DNA of 64,000 nt from an uncultured Rhodopila sp. (GCF_903915725.1 NZ_CAIWTY010000090.1:216302-280301), one strand, 5' to 3'; shown: positions 22,415-31,773, counted from the first letter of the stretch. The notes: generated by a model not told the origin, from the sequence alone. Numbers and translations: made by a program.

Positions 22415-23026
22415 CTACGCTTGCGCCTGCGCGCGCAATGCGCTGAGCAGCGCCTCCAGATTGTCATCATGACTTGTAAGAAAGGAGTCGTAATCGCTCC
22501 GCACCGTGAGCCGCATGCTGACTCCTTCGGCGAGCAGGTCGATGATTTTGAAACCGCCGCCATCCTGCTGCAGCACCCAGGTTACCCGGGCCGGCGGTTT
22601 GCCGGTTCGGTCCACGGTGCTTGGCACGTCGATATCCTCGCCGTTCTGCTCAGGGTGCCCAACGGCGACATGCACGTCCTCCCGGGCGTAGTCGCCCAGG
22701 CGGACGACGACCTCCCTCACCAGCACGGAATGAAAAAGCTGCATATAGGCACGCTGCTGGCTCGGCGAAGCCTCGCGCCGGAACCGGCCGAGACAGAAGC
22801 GAGCAATCGTATCGACGGCAACCGTACGGTCGATCAAAGACTGCAACTGCTGCTGCTTCTCCGCCCCGGACGCAGCGCTTCCGAAGATCGTGCCCAGTTC
22901 GCCGCCAACCTGTCGCATGAAAGCGGCGGCGGCGGCCAGGTTGGTTTGTGCCCGGGCGCCCGCGCCTAAAATCGGTGCGCTGAGTGCCAGGGCCAGCAAG
23001 GCGACAAGGGCCCGGCGCCTGGTCAT
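22415..23026 (-). CDS. MlaC/Ttg2D-like phospholipid-binding periplasmic protein
   Basis: ATG at 23026 gives about 203 residues with a signal peptide (TRRRALVALLALALSAPILG, then AGARA). The mature part has the MlaC pattern: LQSLIDRTVAVDTIARFCLG, RREASPSQQRAYMQLFHSVL, REVVVRLGDY and VTWVLQQDGGGFKIIDLLAE. MlaC carries phospholipids between the outer-membrane MlaA and the inner-membrane MlaFEDB complex. None of those genes is beside it, so it is an orphan here. Ending GVSMRLTVRSDYDSFL agrees with the family. A longer frame to 23095 adds no family sequence. Confidence 0.85.
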   Translation of the reverse strand: MTRRRALVALLALALSAPILGAGARAQTNLAAAAAFMRQVGGELGTIFGSAASGAEKQQQLQSLIDRTVAVDTIARFCLGRFRREASPSQQRAYMQLFHSVLVREVVVRLGDYAREDVHVAVGHPEQNGEDIDVPSTVDRTGKPPARVTWVLQQDGGGFKIIDLLAEGVSMRLTVRSDYDSFLTSHDDNLEALLSALRAQAQA

Positions 23027-23140
23027 TTCGCGATCCGCTGTGAAGGCGGTCGATGCGCTCTGCCGCGGCGTTCGATCAGACACGATCGGAGGCATATGCT
23101 GCGTCTCCTCGAAATGAATTTGTCGCCCGCCATTGCCGAT

Positions 23141-24784
23141 TTACAAATCGCCCAGCGCCGCCAACGCCTTGATGCGATCGCCGGTCCGGCAGGCGATCGC
23201 CTGAATGGTCAACGAGGGATTGACACCCCCGACGGTCGGAAAAACCGACCCGTCGCAAATCCACAGATTGCGGATGTCCCAACTGCGGCAGTCGGCATCG
23301 ACGACGCTGGTCCGAGGGTCGCCGCCCATGCGCGCGGTGCCGTTGAGATGACATGTGTCGTCATCCTGTGTCCAGATCTCCCGCGCATCGATCGCCTCCA
23401 GCGCGCGGGCCATGAACCGCAACGAGTGGTCTATCAGGGCCCGGTCGTTCTCGCTCCACGAATATGTAATCCGGGCTATCGGCAAGCCATACTGATCCTT
23501 CGCGTCCGCAAGCGTGACCCGATTGCTTTCCTGCGGCAGCATCTCGCCCACGATCTTCAAACCCACGACGTGGTTGTATCGTTCCATCTCCGCCATCAGG
23601 CTGTCGCCCCACAACCCGCGGGCGCTCATCTGCGTGTTCGCCCAGAGCTGCGGCAACGGGCCCTGGCTCATGTAGCTGTAGCCGCCGAAAAAATCCTTGT
23701 TGTCGTCGTAGTTCCAGTGTTCGGTAATTGCCAGCGACGGCGGCCCTTTGTAGGACCGGATTTCATCCTTGGAGATACCCCACACCGCCTGGTTCGACTG
23801 CGCCATCAGGTTCTTGCCGACAAGCCCGGAACTATTGGCCAGGCCATCGGGAAACCGTGATGTCGCGGAGTTCAACAGCAATCGCGGCGTCTCGATGGCA
23901 TAGCCGGCCACCACCACGTTGCGGGCTTTCTGGAAGCGCCAGCCGCCTTCGCGATGATAGTGAACACCGGTCGCCCGCCCGGCGTCGTTCACCTCCACCC
24001 GGCCAACCATGGCGAGGTCGCGGATCTCCGCCCCGGCCGCGATGGCGCGCGGAATCCACGTCACCAGTGCGCTTTGCTTGGCATTCGTGGAACAACCGGT
24101 CGTGCAGAAGCCACGGTACACGCAGGGATGCGCGCGCCCGCGCGGAGCCGAAAGCGTGGCCAGCGGCGTCTCGGTCCAGCCGATCCCCATGGCCTCGCAG
24201 CCGCGCGCCAGGGCCAGGGCCGCGGCGTTCATCTCATGCGCTCGATAAGGGTAGCGTGGCCGAGGCGGACCCCACGGATACGTCACCGGGCCGGCGATCT
24301 TCAGCGCCTGTTCGACCTTGGCATAATAGCGCCACATCTCGCGCCAATCGAGCGGCCAGTCCGCGCCATACCCGAGCAAGGTGCGCGACCTGAACCATTC
24401 CGGGCGAAACCGGAGCGACACCATAGCGAAATGAACTGTGCTGCCGCCCACCGCCTTGCCGCTGTTGTTGCTGCCCATCTGCAACGGGTTTTCGCCGTCG
24501 ACGATCCGGTCGTCGGTCCAGTACAGCTTGGTCTGCTCGGACTCGTCGGACGCGAAATCCTCAAGCGGCCGGAAGTAAGGTCCCGCGTCCATCGCCACGA
24601 CGGAGAAACCGGCCTCGGCCAGCTTGCAGGCCAGGGTGCCGCCGCCGGCGCCGGTGCCGACGATGACGAAATCCACGGCCTCGTCTTCGCGATACGCGTG
24701 CATCGGGATCCAGCCACCCGGGGCGAAGACATCGGGCGCCCGTCCGGCCTTGGCGCGCGGCGACAGCAGCGGATCATCCGACAT
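23141..24784 (-). CDS. GMC oxidoreductase, membrane-bound gluconate/alcohol dehydrogenase type, large subunit
   Basis: ATG at 24784 gives about 547 residues. FAD binding: FVIVGTGAGGGTLACKLAEA. The cysteine cluster VYRGFCTTGCSTNAKQSALV is typical of the three-subunit gluconate-type dehydrogenases of acetic acid bacteria. The catalytic His sits in CHLNGTARMGGDPRTSV and the final Asn in GVNPSLTIQAIACRTGDRI. It oxidises a sugar, sugar acid or alcohol and passes electrons to the quinone pool. The small subunit gene overlaps its start by 11 bases, but no multi-haem cytochrome c subunit is in the operon, so the electron path is unclear. Confidence 0.85.
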   Translation of the reverse strand: MSDDPLLSPRAKAGRAPDVFAPGGWIPMHAYREDEAVDFVIVGTGAGGGTLACKLAEAGFSVVAMDAGPYFRPLEDFASDESEQTKLYWTDDRIVDGENPLQMGSNNSGKAVGGSTVHFAMVSLRFRPEWFRSRTLLGYGADWPLDWREMWRYYAKVEQALKIAGPVTYPWGPPRPRYPYRAHEMNAAALALARGCEAMGIGWTETPLATLSAPRGRAHPCVYRGFCTTGCSTNAKQSALVTWIPRAIAAGAEIRDLAMVGRVEVNDAGRATGVHYHREGGWRFQKARNVVVAGYAIETPRLLLNSATSRFPDGLANSSGLVGKNLMAQSNQAVWGISKDEIRSYKGPPSLAITEHWNYDDNKDFFGGYSYMSQGPLPQLWANTQMSARGLWGDSLMAEMERYNHVVGLKIVGEMLPQESNRVTLADAKDQYGLPIARITYSWSENDRALIDHSLRFMARALEAIDAREIWTQDDDTCHLNGTARMGGDPRTSVVDADCRSWDIRNLWICDGSVFPTVGGVNPSLTIQAIACRTGDRIKALAALGDL

Positions 24785-25415
24785 GGCGGTTCTTCCGGCG
24801 TGCCGCCTCGACGTCGCCGTCCTTGACCTCCGCGGCCTCCCACGGGTCGCGCTCGTTGGCATCCATCCGGACATAGCCGCGCGGGCTGGCCGGCCCGCCC
24901 CAGCCGATTTCGTTCCAGGCTGTGGGGTGGGCGTAGTAGGCGTGGACGATGTCGTGCGCCAGGCGTTGCTTGAAGAACGTGGCGGAGGACATGCCGCCCC
25001 ATGCCGCGTCCTTAAGCTTGCCCTCCTGCATCTGCGTCAGGAGCGCGTCCTGATCGGCTGTTCGAAGCTGATCGAACGGTGCCTCGTGCGCCGCCTGCGC
25101 CTCCGCATTCAATGCACGCAGCCCCTGGCGCCACGCCTCCTGTAGCGGCGGCATCCCGGCGTGGCGGTACCCATCGCCCTGGTCGCGATCGAGTTGATGA
25201 TCGATCAGGGCGGCGACCGGAACCGGCGGGCGATGTCCCGGCTGCGGCACGATGCGGGCGGCGATCACGGTCACCAGGGCGAATTCCTCAGCGGTTAAGT
25301 ACCTTGGCTCGTTGGTCAGTGCCAGCCGGCGGTTGATGACCTCGCGCGTCTTCTGGTTCCAGGACGGCGTCCAGCGTTTGCTGAGTACGTCGTAGCCCGG
25401 GAAGCGGTCAGGCAT
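24774..25415 (-). CDS. Gluconate 2-dehydrogenase subunit 3-like protein
   Basis: A 213-residue protein. The core is EPRYLTAEEFALVTVIAARI followed by IVPQPGHRPPVPVAALIDHQ and GLRALNAEAQAAHEAPFDQL, then HDIVHAYYAHPTAWNEIGWG, all characteristic of subunit 3 of GMC-type dehydrogenases, which helps the large subunit fold and leave the cell. There is no twin-arginine signal at the start (MPDRFPGYDVLSKRWTPSWN), although relatives often have one. It overlaps the GMC gene by 11 bases and follows the duplicated membrane protein gene with an 8-base overlap, so the three form one unit. Confidence 0.85.
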   Translation of the reverse strand: MPDRFPGYDVLSKRWTPSWNQKTREVINRRLALTNEPRYLTAEEFALVTVIAARIVPQPGHRPPVPVAALIDHQLDRDQGDGYRHAGMPPLQEAWRQGLRALNAEAQAAHEAPFDQLRTADQDALLTQMQEGKLKDAAWGGMSSATFFKQRLAHDIVHAYYAHPTAWNEIGWGGPASPRGYVRMDANERDPWEAAEVKDGDVEAARRKNRHVG

Positions 25416-26328
25416 CGGTGTGGTCCTCCAACAGGCCTAGCGCCGCGAGGCCGGCCAGCGCCAGGCCGGTGAAGCTGGGCGGTGCGGGCAACGGCGGGCC
25501 ATTGAGGACGGTCTGGCGCCAGTTGCGCCAGCCACCCATGTTCCGCGACACCCCGTAGGCGTGGAAGCCGGCGCCGGCGAAGCCGAGCAGTGCCGTCAAC
25601 CGCAGCCACCAGCGGGTCAGCCAGCGAGTTCGTCCCGAAAACCCCGCCGCGGCCGCGCCCAACAGGCCCGCCGCGACAGGCGGAATGGTCACCGGGGCAT
25701 ACATGAACGGATTGTGGTAGGCGCCGCGAAAATGCAGCAGGCCGGCTTCCCCCGCGGTGCCGAGCAGGCCGGCGCCGGTTAACGCCGCAAGGGTGCGGCC
25801 GGCGGGAAGACCAAAGACTGTCGGTGATGCGCCGCGATCATCGCGCAGCCGCTCCGAGTAGACGCCGAGCAGGCCCGACAGCAGGATCGCCATCGGCGCG
25901 CCGAGCGGGGCGCCATAGAACAGATTCTGCCAACTGAGGCGTCCCGGCCGCTTGAGAACGTTATAGACGTGAAATCCGGTGCCGACCACGCCGGTCAGCG
26001 CGGCGGCCGCATAGACGGCGTCACGTATCCGGTGCGCGTCGGGGCGGCTGTCCGCCGTTCCATGCGCGCTGACCGCGAGGCTCAGGGCGGACATCACCAG
26101 CGGCGTGAACATGGCCTTGTTCTCGAAGGATCCGCGATAGTGCTCGATGCCGCTGTCGGCCAGCACGGACATGGAGAGAATCCCGGACGCACCATTGAGG
26201 CGGCGCGCCGCCCGCACAGTCGGTTCGCGCCGGGGGAAATGCTGAGACAATCCTTTCTCAAGCACATCAAGCTGCGCGGCAATCGCCACGAGCTGGTTCT
26301 GCATCGTCTTATCTATGGCAGTGCGCAT
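25408..26328 (-). CDS. Membrane protein made of two related halves, GMC-operon partner
   Basis: A 306-residue protein with about eight membrane segments. Two halves look like copies: each has HYRGSFENKAMFTPL or HFRGAYHNPFMYAP, then small-residue-rich segments, GFHVYNVLKRPGRLSWQNLF or GFHAYGVSRNMGGWRNWRQT, and a NGPPLPAP or YGAPLGAP turn. The paired H-x-R-G and G-F-H-x-Y motifs suggest conserved His residues able to hold a haem or quinone. I know no named family. It is upstream of and overlaps the GMC small-subunit gene, so it could replace the missing cytochrome subunit as the membrane anchor; that is inference. The start is ATG three bases after the preceding stop. Confidence 0.65.
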   Translation of the reverse strand: MRTAIDKTMQNQLVAIAAQLDVLEKGLSQHFPRREPTVRAARRLNGASGILSMSVLADSGIEHYRGSFENKAMFTPLVMSALSLAVSAHGTADSRPDAHRIRDAVYAAAALTGVVGTGFHVYNVLKRPGRLSWQNLFYGAPLGAPMAILLSGLLGVYSERLRDDRGASPTVFGLPAGRTLAALTGAGLLGTAGEAGLLHFRGAYHNPFMYAPVTIPPVAAGLLGAAAAGFSGRTRWLTRWWLRLTALLGFAGAGFHAYGVSRNMGGWRNWRQTVLNGPPLPAPPSFTGLALAGLAALGLLEDHTDA

Positions 26329-26331
26329 TGA

Positions 26332-27423
26332 CTATGCCTTGAACCGTGCGGCGTCGGACCGCTTGAAGTCGAGACCCAGACCCGGCCGGGACAGGTCGGG
26401 CCGGATCAGCCCGTCGTCTGGAGCGGGCGCGCCGTCGAACAGCATGTGCTCGATACGGACGTGGTCGTGGAACCATTCCAGATGGCGGAACCGGGGTGCG
26501 GCACAGGCCATGTGCAGGTGCAGGGCCGGCGCGCAATGGCCCGACAGGTCGATGTGATGAGCCTCGCAAAGCGCCGCCGCCAGAAGGAATCCCGTCACGC
26601 CGCCGCACCGCGTCGCATCCGCCTGCTGCACATCCACCGCGCCGGCATCCAGCATGCGGCGGAAATAGTCGATGTCGTAACCATACTCGCCGGCAGCCAG
26701 TTCCATGCGCAACGGCTGACGTTCGCGAACGTAGCGCATGCCGGAGAGGTCGTCGGATGAGACCGGTTCCTCGAACCAGCGCACGTCATGTTCCTGCATG
26801 AATATTTCAGCCAGCATCAGCGCCTGCCGCGCCGAATAGGCGCCGTTGGCATCGACGAACAGCGTGCGGTCGCCGATTGCCCGTTTCGCCACGGCAACGC
26901 GGTGCGGATCGCGGTCGGGTTGCGTTCCAACCTTCATCTTCACCCAGCGGCAGCCGTCGTTCTCCACCCAGCCGGCGAGCTGGCTGCGAAGCTGGTCATC
27001 GCTGTACGTGGTGAAGCCGCCGCTGCCATAGATCGGGACCGCATCGCGGGCGCGGCCGAGCAGCTGCGCCAGCGGCAGGTTCAGCAGTTTGCACTTCAGG
27101 TCCCACAGCGCCACGTCCAGCGCGGAGATGGCTGTCGCTGCCAGTCCGTCGCGCCCCATGTTGCGGACCGCCCGGGTCATCGCTCGCCATGCCGCCGGTG
27201 GATCCATGACGTCACGCCCGTGCACGCATTCCGCCAGCTTGCCGCGGATCAGTTCGGCCACGGACCGGTCGCTGTAGGTGTAGCCGAGCCCGATGTGTCC
27301 GCCGCCTTGAACCTCGACCACGATGATTGTCGTCGAGGTCCAGGCAAAAGTTCCATCCGCCTCCGGACTGTCGGTTGGAACGGTATAGGCATCAGCCGAT
27401 ACCGTTTCCACGGGGACGTGCAC
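26332..27423 (-). CDS. Enolase-superfamily enzyme (mandelate racemase/muconate lactonizing type)
   Basis: GTG at 27423 is preferred because AAGGA lies eight bases before it and it avoids a long overlap with the gene upstream; the product is about 363 residues. Barrel residues are visible: VKMKVGTQPDRDPHRVAVAK (the Lys-x-Lys base), FVDANGAYSARQALMLAEIF (Asp), WFEEPVSSDDLSGMRYV (Glu) and ELAAGEYGYD (Glu), with a capping domain before. The first Lys of KMK and the two-lobe layout match the MR subgroup, which dehydrates sugar acids. HIDLSGHCAPALHLHMACAA carries the other catalytic His. Likely reaction is on an aldonic or aldaric acid, which fits the GMC dehydrogenase nearby. Confidence 0.85.
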   Translation of the reverse strand: MHVPVETVSADAYTVPTDSPEADGTFAWTSTTIIVVEVQGGGHIGLGYTYSDRSVAELIRGKLAECVHGRDVMDPPAAWRAMTRAVRNMGRDGLAATAISALDVALWDLKCKLLNLPLAQLLGRARDAVPIYGSGGFTTYSDDQLRSQLAGWVENDGCRWVKMKVGTQPDRDPHRVAVAKRAIGDRTLFVDANGAYSARQALMLAEIFMQEHDVRWFEEPVSSDDLSGMRYVRERQPLRMELAAGEYGYDIDYFRRMLDAGAVDVQQADATRCGGVTGFLLAAALCEAHHIDLSGHCAPALHLHMACAAPRFRHLEWFHDHVRIEHMLFDGAPAPDDGLIRPDLSRPGLGLDFKRSDAARFKA

Positions 27424-27427
27424 GGTT

Positions 27428-29212
27428 TCAATCCTTCCCGGGCAGGACGCGGGCAAGAACTTCCTTGGCGCTGTTCTTCAGCACACCGCCCAGTTCCGGT
27501 TCGCTGAACGTCATGGTCATGAAATTCCTGGCGTCTTTCAGCGTGATGTGCGGCGGCAGCGGCGGAACGTTGGGGTCAGTGTAAATATTCAGGATCACCG
27601 GCCGATCGGCGTGGAGAGCTTCGTCCCAGGCCGCACCGAGCCGTTCCGGGTCGCGCACGACAATGCCTTTCAGTCCGAGCAACTCCGCATACCTGTCGTA
27701 GGCAAAATCGGGAATGCTCTGCGTTGATTCGGTTTTGCCGGCGCCAAGCTGCACGCGTTCCTCCCAGGTGACCTGGTTGAGATCGCGGTTATTGAGCACC
27801 ATCACGATCAGGCGGGGATTACTCCATTCCTGCCAATACTTGGAGATGGTGATCATGACATTCAGCCCGTTCATCTGCATCGCGCCGTCACCGATGAAGG
27901 CGATGACCGTGCGCTCCGGAAATGCCATCTTCGCCGCGAGAGCATACGGCGTCGCCGCGCCGAGCGAGGCGAGGCTGCCCGACAGCGACCCCTTCATCCC
28001 GCGCCGGATCCTGATATCCCTGGCATACCAATTCGCAACCGATCCGCTGTCGCCCGTCATGATGCAGTTGTCGGGAAGACGCGGCGACAACTCCCAGAAC
28101 ACGCGCTGAGGGTTGATTGGTTCGGCCGACTGCATGGCGCGATCTTCCAGCGTCTTCCACCACTCGGACACGTCTTTCTCGATGCCCTGCCGCCAGCCGT
28201 CTTCCGGCTTTTGGTGCAGCAGAGGAAGCAGAGCGCGCAGCGTCGTCGCGCTGTCGCCGATCAGGTTTACCTCCATCGGGTAGCGCAGGCTGATCATGGT
28301 GCCGTCGATGTCGATCTGCACGCCGCGGGCGCTGCCGGGCTTGGGCAGGAACTCGCTGTACGGAAAGGCCGAGCCGATCATCAGGAAGGTGTCGCAACCC
28401 TGCATCATGTTCCAGCTTGGCTTGGTGCCGAGCAGGCCGAGCGATCCGGTCACGTACGGCAGGTCATCCGGCAAGGCGGCCTTGCCCAGCAAGGCTTTTG
28501 CGACGCCGGCTTGAAGTTTCTCGGCGACGGCGATGACTTCATCGGTGGCGTTCAGGGCGCCCGCGCCCACGAGAATAGCGACTTTCTTGCCCGCGTTCAG
28601 CACCGCCGCGGCCTCTTGCAGGCGGCTTTCCTCCGGCAGCAAGGCGGGTCCGGCGTATCCGACCCCGGTGTGGGTGGTGCCGTGGACCAGCGGCGGGTCT
28701 TCGTAGTCGAGACCCTGCAGATCGTTGGGGAGGATCACGCAAGTAACGGTCCGCTTCGTGCTGGCGATGCGGACGGCGCGGTCTATCAGATGGCGCACCT
28801 GACCCGGGACGCTGGCCATGGCGACAAAATCGGCCGCGACATCCTTGAACAGGGACTGGAGATCAACCTCCTGCTGGTAGTGTGCTCCCAGCGCGCTGCG
28901 CGCCTGCTGGCCGACGATCGCGACGACCGGCACGTGATCCATCTTCGCGTCATACAGGCCGTTCAGCAGATGAATGGCGCCGGGCCCGGACGTTGCGTAG
29001 CACAGCCCGACTTCGCCGGTGAATTTGGCATGCGCGGACGCCATGAAGGCGGCCATTTCCTCATGCCGCACCTGGACGTATTCCATCGTATCCCTGGCAC
29101 GCTCCAGCGCCAAGTCGAGTCCCCCTACCCCGTCGCCCGGATAGCCGTAAACCCGCTTGAGGCCCCATTCATGCAAACGATGCCATACGAACTCGGCGAC
29201 GGTTATTGCCAT
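27428..29212 (-). CDS. Thiamine pyrophosphate enzyme, pyruvate oxidase/acetolactate synthase-like
   Basis: A 594-residue TPP enzyme. The front holds the conserved Glu (VQVRHEEMAAFMASAHAKFT) and YATSGPGAIHLLNGLYDAKM; the TPP-binding motif is FIGDGAMQMNGLNVMITISK with VMVLNNRDLN about 30 residues later. The middle is the FAD-type domain seen in pyruvate oxidase and acetolactate synthase. It resembles the PoxB-like thiamine-dependent enzymes of acid bacteria that act on pyruvate or related 2-oxo acids. It lies four bases before the enolase-superfamily gene, so the two may work in one sugar-acid pathway: dehydration to a 2-keto-3-deoxy acid, then use of pyruvate. That chain is inference. Confidence 0.8.
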   Translation of the reverse strand: MAITVAEFVWHRLHEWGLKRVYGYPGDGVGGLDLALERARDTMEYVQVRHEEMAAFMASAHAKFTGEVGLCYATSGPGAIHLLNGLYDAKMDHVPVVAIVGQQARSALGAHYQQEVDLQSLFKDVAADFVAMASVPGQVRHLIDRAVRIASTKRTVTCVILPNDLQGLDYEDPPLVHGTTHTGVGYAGPALLPEESRLQEAAAVLNAGKKVAILVGAGALNATDEVIAVAEKLQAGVAKALLGKAALPDDLPYVTGSLGLLGTKPSWNMMQGCDTFLMIGSAFPYSEFLPKPGSARGVQIDIDGTMISLRYPMEVNLIGDSATTLRALLPLLHQKPEDGWRQGIEKDVSEWWKTLEDRAMQSAEPINPQRVFWELSPRLPDNCIMTGDSGSVANWYARDIRIRRGMKGSLSGSLASLGAATPYALAAKMAFPERTVIAFIGDGAMQMNGLNVMITISKYWQEWSNPRLIVMVLNNRDLNQVTWEERVQLGAGKTESTQSIPDFAYDRYAELLGLKGIVVRDPERLGAAWDEALHADRPVILNIYTDPNVPPLPPHITLKDARNFMTMTFSEPELGGVLKNSAKEVLARVLPGKD

Positions 29213-29440
29213 TACTGCCTCCAGACCGGACGAGACTTCTACGCGTCACAAGCTCATGCGTTGCAAGCCGTTCGGCATGTGTCCGCGAGTTCACGATGCC
29301 GGCCGCTCCATGCAAGGCGGGAAGACGCTGAAACGGCCGGGGATCGATCCGTGATCGCAGCCTACCTGTTGCTCGCGGTCGTGCTGTTTCCAGCCATCTT
29401 GCTTGACTGGTTGCTGGCGCTCTTGCCGGAGGCCGGCTCT

Positions 29441-29719
29441 TCAACAACTGTGGTGATCGTTATCCGGGGTGATCAGAAGGGTTACCGGATCGCCCTGCTT
29501 GTCCTTCGCCTCCGCGACGAAAGAGGCCGGCATGATCTTGATATTGGTGTATCCGGCCTTCTGGAGATCCTGCTGGATGTGCTGCCGGATCGAAGGCCCG
29601 TTCATTGCCGCCGCAGCGTGGCCGTTTGTTGCGTTGTTACTGGAGGGACTTGTCTGCGCCATCGCTGGCAGCGAAAGACAAACCGCGAGGCCGGTCAGGG
29701 CCGCTACTTTCTGGAACAT
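29441..29719 (-). CDS. Small secreted protein of unknown function
   Basis: ATG at 29719 gives 92 residues with a clear signal peptide (MFQKVAALTGLAVCLSLPAM, then AQ). The mature part ends with IRQHIQQDLQKAGYTNIKIM, then SFVAEAKDKQGDPVTLLITP. This layout (a helix of the type I-R-x-x-I-x-x-D-L, a G-Y-T-x-I strand and a Asp-Lys-x-Gly-x-Pro-Val hairpin) is shared by small secreted proteins of Bradyrhizobium and acetic acid bacteria that resemble PepSY. Its job is unknown. The gene is alone, before a type B REP element, and ends some 230 bases after the start of the TPP gene on the same strand. Confidence 0.6.
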   Translation of the reverse strand: MFQKVAALTGLAVCLSLPAMAQTSPSSNNATNGHAAAAMNGPSIRQHIQQDLQKAGYTNIKIMPASFVAEAKDKQGDPVTLLITPDNDHHSC

Positions 29720-29884
29720 TGGGTGACTCCTGTGATTAAACGACGTGCTTCTGCAGGCCGCATCGCTTAAAGTCCAAATTACCCGTGGCAGTTTTGCTTT
29801 ATTGTTGGACAACGCTATGAAGTTTTGGCAACGCGGGCGAGAAGCGGTTTCAGATGACCGGAGCGCCCGCACCGGCATTGCCCC

Positions 29885-29973
29885 TGTGTCATGGCCGGGC
29901 TCGACCACCCACGGCTTGCGATGTTTAGCGCGGCAAAGTCGTGGATGGCCGAGCCAAGCCCGGCCATGACACA
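29885..29973. repeat. REP-like palindrome, type B, copy 1
   Basis: Arms of 17 perfect bases (TGTGTCATGGCCGGGCT at 29885-29901 and its complement at 29957-29973) enclose an inner pair with cacggcttgc and gtcgtggat. The same two-level layout recurs at 59851-59944. It is between the small secreted protein gene and the GH15 gene. Confidence 0.75.
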
Positions 29974-29994
29974 GTAAGGATACTCCGCGCCGAA

Positions 29995-31773
29995 TTAGCC
30001 GCCTCCACGGTTGATCACCGGGCCGGACAGCGAGAGGCCGGTATTCACGACGGCAAGATGCGTCAGCGCCTGCGGGAAGTTGCCGGCGAGATGGCGGGCC
30101 GGCACGTTGAACTCCTCGGACAGAAGACCGACGTCGTTCCGAACGTCCAGCACGCGTTCGAACTGGGCTGCGGCTTCTTCGGATTTACCCAAAAGGTTAA
30201 GGCAATCGGCCATCCAGCATGAACAGGCGAGGAATGCACCTTCGGGATTTTCGGTGCCGCTGTGACGGGTTCGCCTGATAAAGCCGCCCTCGCCCAGATC
30301 ACGCCGGATGGCAGCGATAGTCCCGGCCATGCGTGGATCGCCGGCTGGCAGAAAGCCAACCAACGGCAACAGAAGCAAGCCGGCGTCCAGTTCCTGACCG
30401 CCGAAATACTGGGTGAACGTGCCCAGCCCGTCGTTCCAGCCCTCGCGACAGACCTCATCGTGGATCTGCCGCCGAAGCGCCTTCATCCGGCGCAACAGGT
30501 TTTCGCCGGCACCGGAGCCAAACGCCCGGACAAAGCGGTCGACCGCCACCCATGCCATGACGCGCGAGTAAGTGTAGTGCCGTGGTTTATTGCGCGACTC
30601 CCAGATCCCGGCCCCTGGCTGGTTCCAAACATCAGCCAAATGCTCCACCAGTTGCTTCCGCACCTGATCGGCCTGCCGGGACCCTGGCAGTCCCGCCTGA
30701 TCCGCGAGGTGCAGCGTGTCCACCACCTCGCCCCACACATCGATCTGGAGCTGCGTGGACGCCGCATTGCCGATGCGTACGGGCAGGGCGTGGCGATAGC
30801 CCGGCAGGCCGGCGACCGGCCATTCGTCCAGGTGGCGATCGCCATCCACGCGATACATGATCCGCATGTTTTCGGGCGAGCCGCCAATCGCCCGCAGCAG
30901 CCAATCCCGCCAGTTCCGCGCCTCGTCATGGTATCCGGCGTTGATCAAAGCCCCGAGCGTGAAAGTCGAATCGCGCAGCCAGCAGTATCTGTAGTCCCAG
31001 TTCATGGCTCCGCCCGGCGCTTCCGGCAGGGAGGTTGTCGGCGCCGCAATCAAACCGCCCGTCGGACGGTGGATCATCGACTTGAGCGTCAGCAGCGAAC
31101 GCCGCACCGGGTCCGGCCAGCGGGTCTTTCTGGAGTTAAAACGGGCGATCCAGTCGCGCCAGAATGCTTGAGTCCGCAGCAGCGCGGCTTCGGCATCGAG
31201 CGGCGGCGGCGCGGGTAGAGTCGCGTCGTGGTGCTGCATGACGAAGACCAGGCGCTGCCCTGCTGTGACGCTGAAGACCGCCTCCGCCGCATGGGCGCGA
31301 AGTTCAAGTGGAATTGGCGTGGTTACGGTAATCCGGTTCGATCCGACGGTTGCGACGAAACCGTCTTCCGTCGCCTCGGTCCAGGGAAGCATGGTTCCGT
31401 AATCGAAGCGCAGGCGCAGATCCATGCGAAGCCGACAGGTGCCTTCGACGCCCTCCACGATGCGCACCAGCGCCGCCACATCCTCGCGCACAGGCATGAA
31501 ATCAATAAGCCGGACAGCGCCTCCCGCAGCAACGAGGTTGGTTTCCATGACCAATGTGTCGGACTGATAGCGGCGCGTCGCGCTTCGGGACGGGTCCTGT
31601 TCCGCCAGGCCAATCAGCCAGCGTCCGTTCGCAGGCGTGCCAAGCAGCGCGGCAAAGCACGCAGCGCTGTCGAAGCGCGGCCAGCACAGCCAGTCCACGG
31701 AGCCGTCGCGACTGACGAGGGCGGCGGATTCCCCGTCGCCGATGAGCGCGTAGTCTTCGAGCGGCGTGCTCAC
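29995..31773 (-). CDS. Glycoside hydrolase family 15 (glucoamylase/trehalase-like)
   Basis: A 592-residue protein. The front DYALIGDGESAALVSRDGSV, then WLCWPRFDSAACFAALLGTP, is typical of the bacterial GH15 group, followed by a beta-sandwich domain and then an alpha/alpha barrel. Catalytic acid region: MNWDYRYCWLRDSTFTLGAL; the second is near GLGTFTQYFGGQELDAGLLL, with CSCWMADCLNLLGKSEEAA close to the end. GH15 enzymes release glucose from starch-like glucans or split trehalose. No signal peptide is seen, so it acts in the cytoplasm, for example on glycogen or trehalose in stress response. The neighbour cyo operon is on the same strand 53 bases downstream. Confidence 0.9.
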   Translation of the reverse strand: MSTPLEDYALIGDGESAALVSRDGSVDWLCWPRFDSAACFAALLGTPANGRWLIGLAEQDPSRSATRRYQSDTLVMETNLVAAGGAVRLIDFMPVREDVAALVRIVEGVEGTCRLRMDLRLRFDYGTMLPWTEATEDGFVATVGSNRITVTTPIPLELRAHAAEAVFSVTAGQRLVFVMQHHDATLPAPPPLDAEAALLRTQAFWRDWIARFNSRKTRWPDPVRRSLLTLKSMIHRPTGGLIAAPTTSLPEAPGGAMNWDYRYCWLRDSTFTLGALINAGYHDEARNWRDWLLRAIGGSPENMRIMYRVDGDRHLDEWPVAGLPGYRHALPVRIGNAASTQLQIDVWGEVVDTLHLADQAGLPGSRQADQVRKQLVEHLADVWNQPGAGIWESRNKPRHYTYSRVMAWVAVDRFVRAFGSGAGENLLRRMKALRRQIHDEVCREGWNDGLGTFTQYFGGQELDAGLLLLPLVGFLPAGDPRMAGTIAAIRRDLGEGGFIRRTRHSGTENPEGAFLACSCWMADCLNLLGKSEEAAAQFERVLDVRNDVGLLSEEFNVPARHLAGNFPQALTHLAVVNTGLSLSGPVINRGGG

